From Bacteroidota bacterium (GTDB lineage Bacteria > Bacteroidota > Bacteroidia > Bacteroidales > SZUA-534), in contig JAIFNJ010000011.1 of assembly GCA_020047835.1 (NCBI GenBank), forward strand, positions 1 to 6,221: a stretch of DNA of 6,221 nt, in the 5' to 3' direction. Both the position numbers and the translations under genes were made by a program. Under the pieces are notes generated by a model. That model was not told the origin of the DNA. It ran no database searches and saw only the letters and a program-made list of their open reading frames with translations. Below are positions 6,170-6,221 of this stretch, in pieces (the stretch's first letter is position 1; every line of letters begins with the position of its first letter).

Positions 6170-6221
6170 AACCAGCGACTTAGCATTTTACCATCGGGAC
6201 ATAATTTATTCTGAAATCATC
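6170..6221. other. Unresolved edge after thpR, possibly the 3' end of a convergent gene
   Basis: The last 52 bases hold no complete feature. On the minus strand one frame enters from the edge and stops at 6182-6180 after 13 residues ending VPMVKC. Another stays open to a stop at 6138-6136, overlapping the end of thpR, and includes LCPDGKMLSRWFYNKL. Either could be the C-terminus of a convergent gene, but both are too short to judge. No hairpin terminator for thpR is seen. Confidence 0.2.

Noticed and set aside
1..6221. Search by eye for mobile elements, CRISPR arrays, tRNA or rRNA, defence or toxin-antitoxin loci
   Set aside because: No repeat arrays, terminal inverted repeats, transposase-like motifs or RNA gene signatures were seen; the window reads as housekeeping chromosome.

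Overview
The window looks like ordinary chromosomal DNA from a member of the Bacteroidetes (Bacteroidota), most likely from or near the order Bacteroidales. The evidence is: low GC with A/T-rich spacers; no Shine-Dalgarno-like sequence ahead of the chosen starts; several matches to the phylum's unusual -7 element (TAnnTTTG), two of them with a TTG element about 21-23 bases upstream; signal peptides ending in Ala-Gln; and ClpC and GyrA sequences of Bacteroidetes type. The gene order clpC / gyrA / exported TPR protein also fits this group. This placement rests on recognition from memory, not a search.

Layout: (1) 1-557, minus strand, the N-terminal domain and linker of ClpC, cut by the window edge just before the first ATPase domain. 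(2) 558-763, a divergent control region with a good clpC promoter that encloses an 18-base perfect palindrome, and a separate inverted repeat on the gyrA side. (3) 764-3277, complete gyrA. (4) 3342-4517, an exported TPR protein with its own -7 element, followed at once by a strong, symmetrical hairpin terminator. (5) 4557-4772, a non-coding A/T-rich spacer between convergent genes. (6) 4773-5540, minus strand, a second exported helical-repeat protein. (7) 5541-5632, a compact divergent control region with overlapping promoters and a 17-base inverted repeat. (8) 5633-6169, thpR, an RNA 2',3'-cyclic phosphodiesterase. (9) 6170-6221, an unresolved edge.

The genes do not form one pathway. ClpC (protein quality control) and GyrA (DNA supercoiling) are housekeeping proteins sharing a divergent promoter region. 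The two TPR-type proteins probably act outside the cytoplasmic membrane as protein-protein scaffolds, with unknown partners. ThpR acts on RNA ends. Two starts were moved inward from the longest open frames: the minus-strand gene to 5540 and thpR to 5633. The longer versions begin at TTG codons inside promoter elements and would bury the signal peptide or the conserved N-terminus.

I see no mobile element, CRISPR array, tRNA, rRNA or defence locus, and no convincing new multi-gene system. The items most worth a second look are the natural Thr/Tyr pair in the GyrA quinolone-binding region, the altered GyrA boxes, and the palindromes placed within the two divergent promoter regions.
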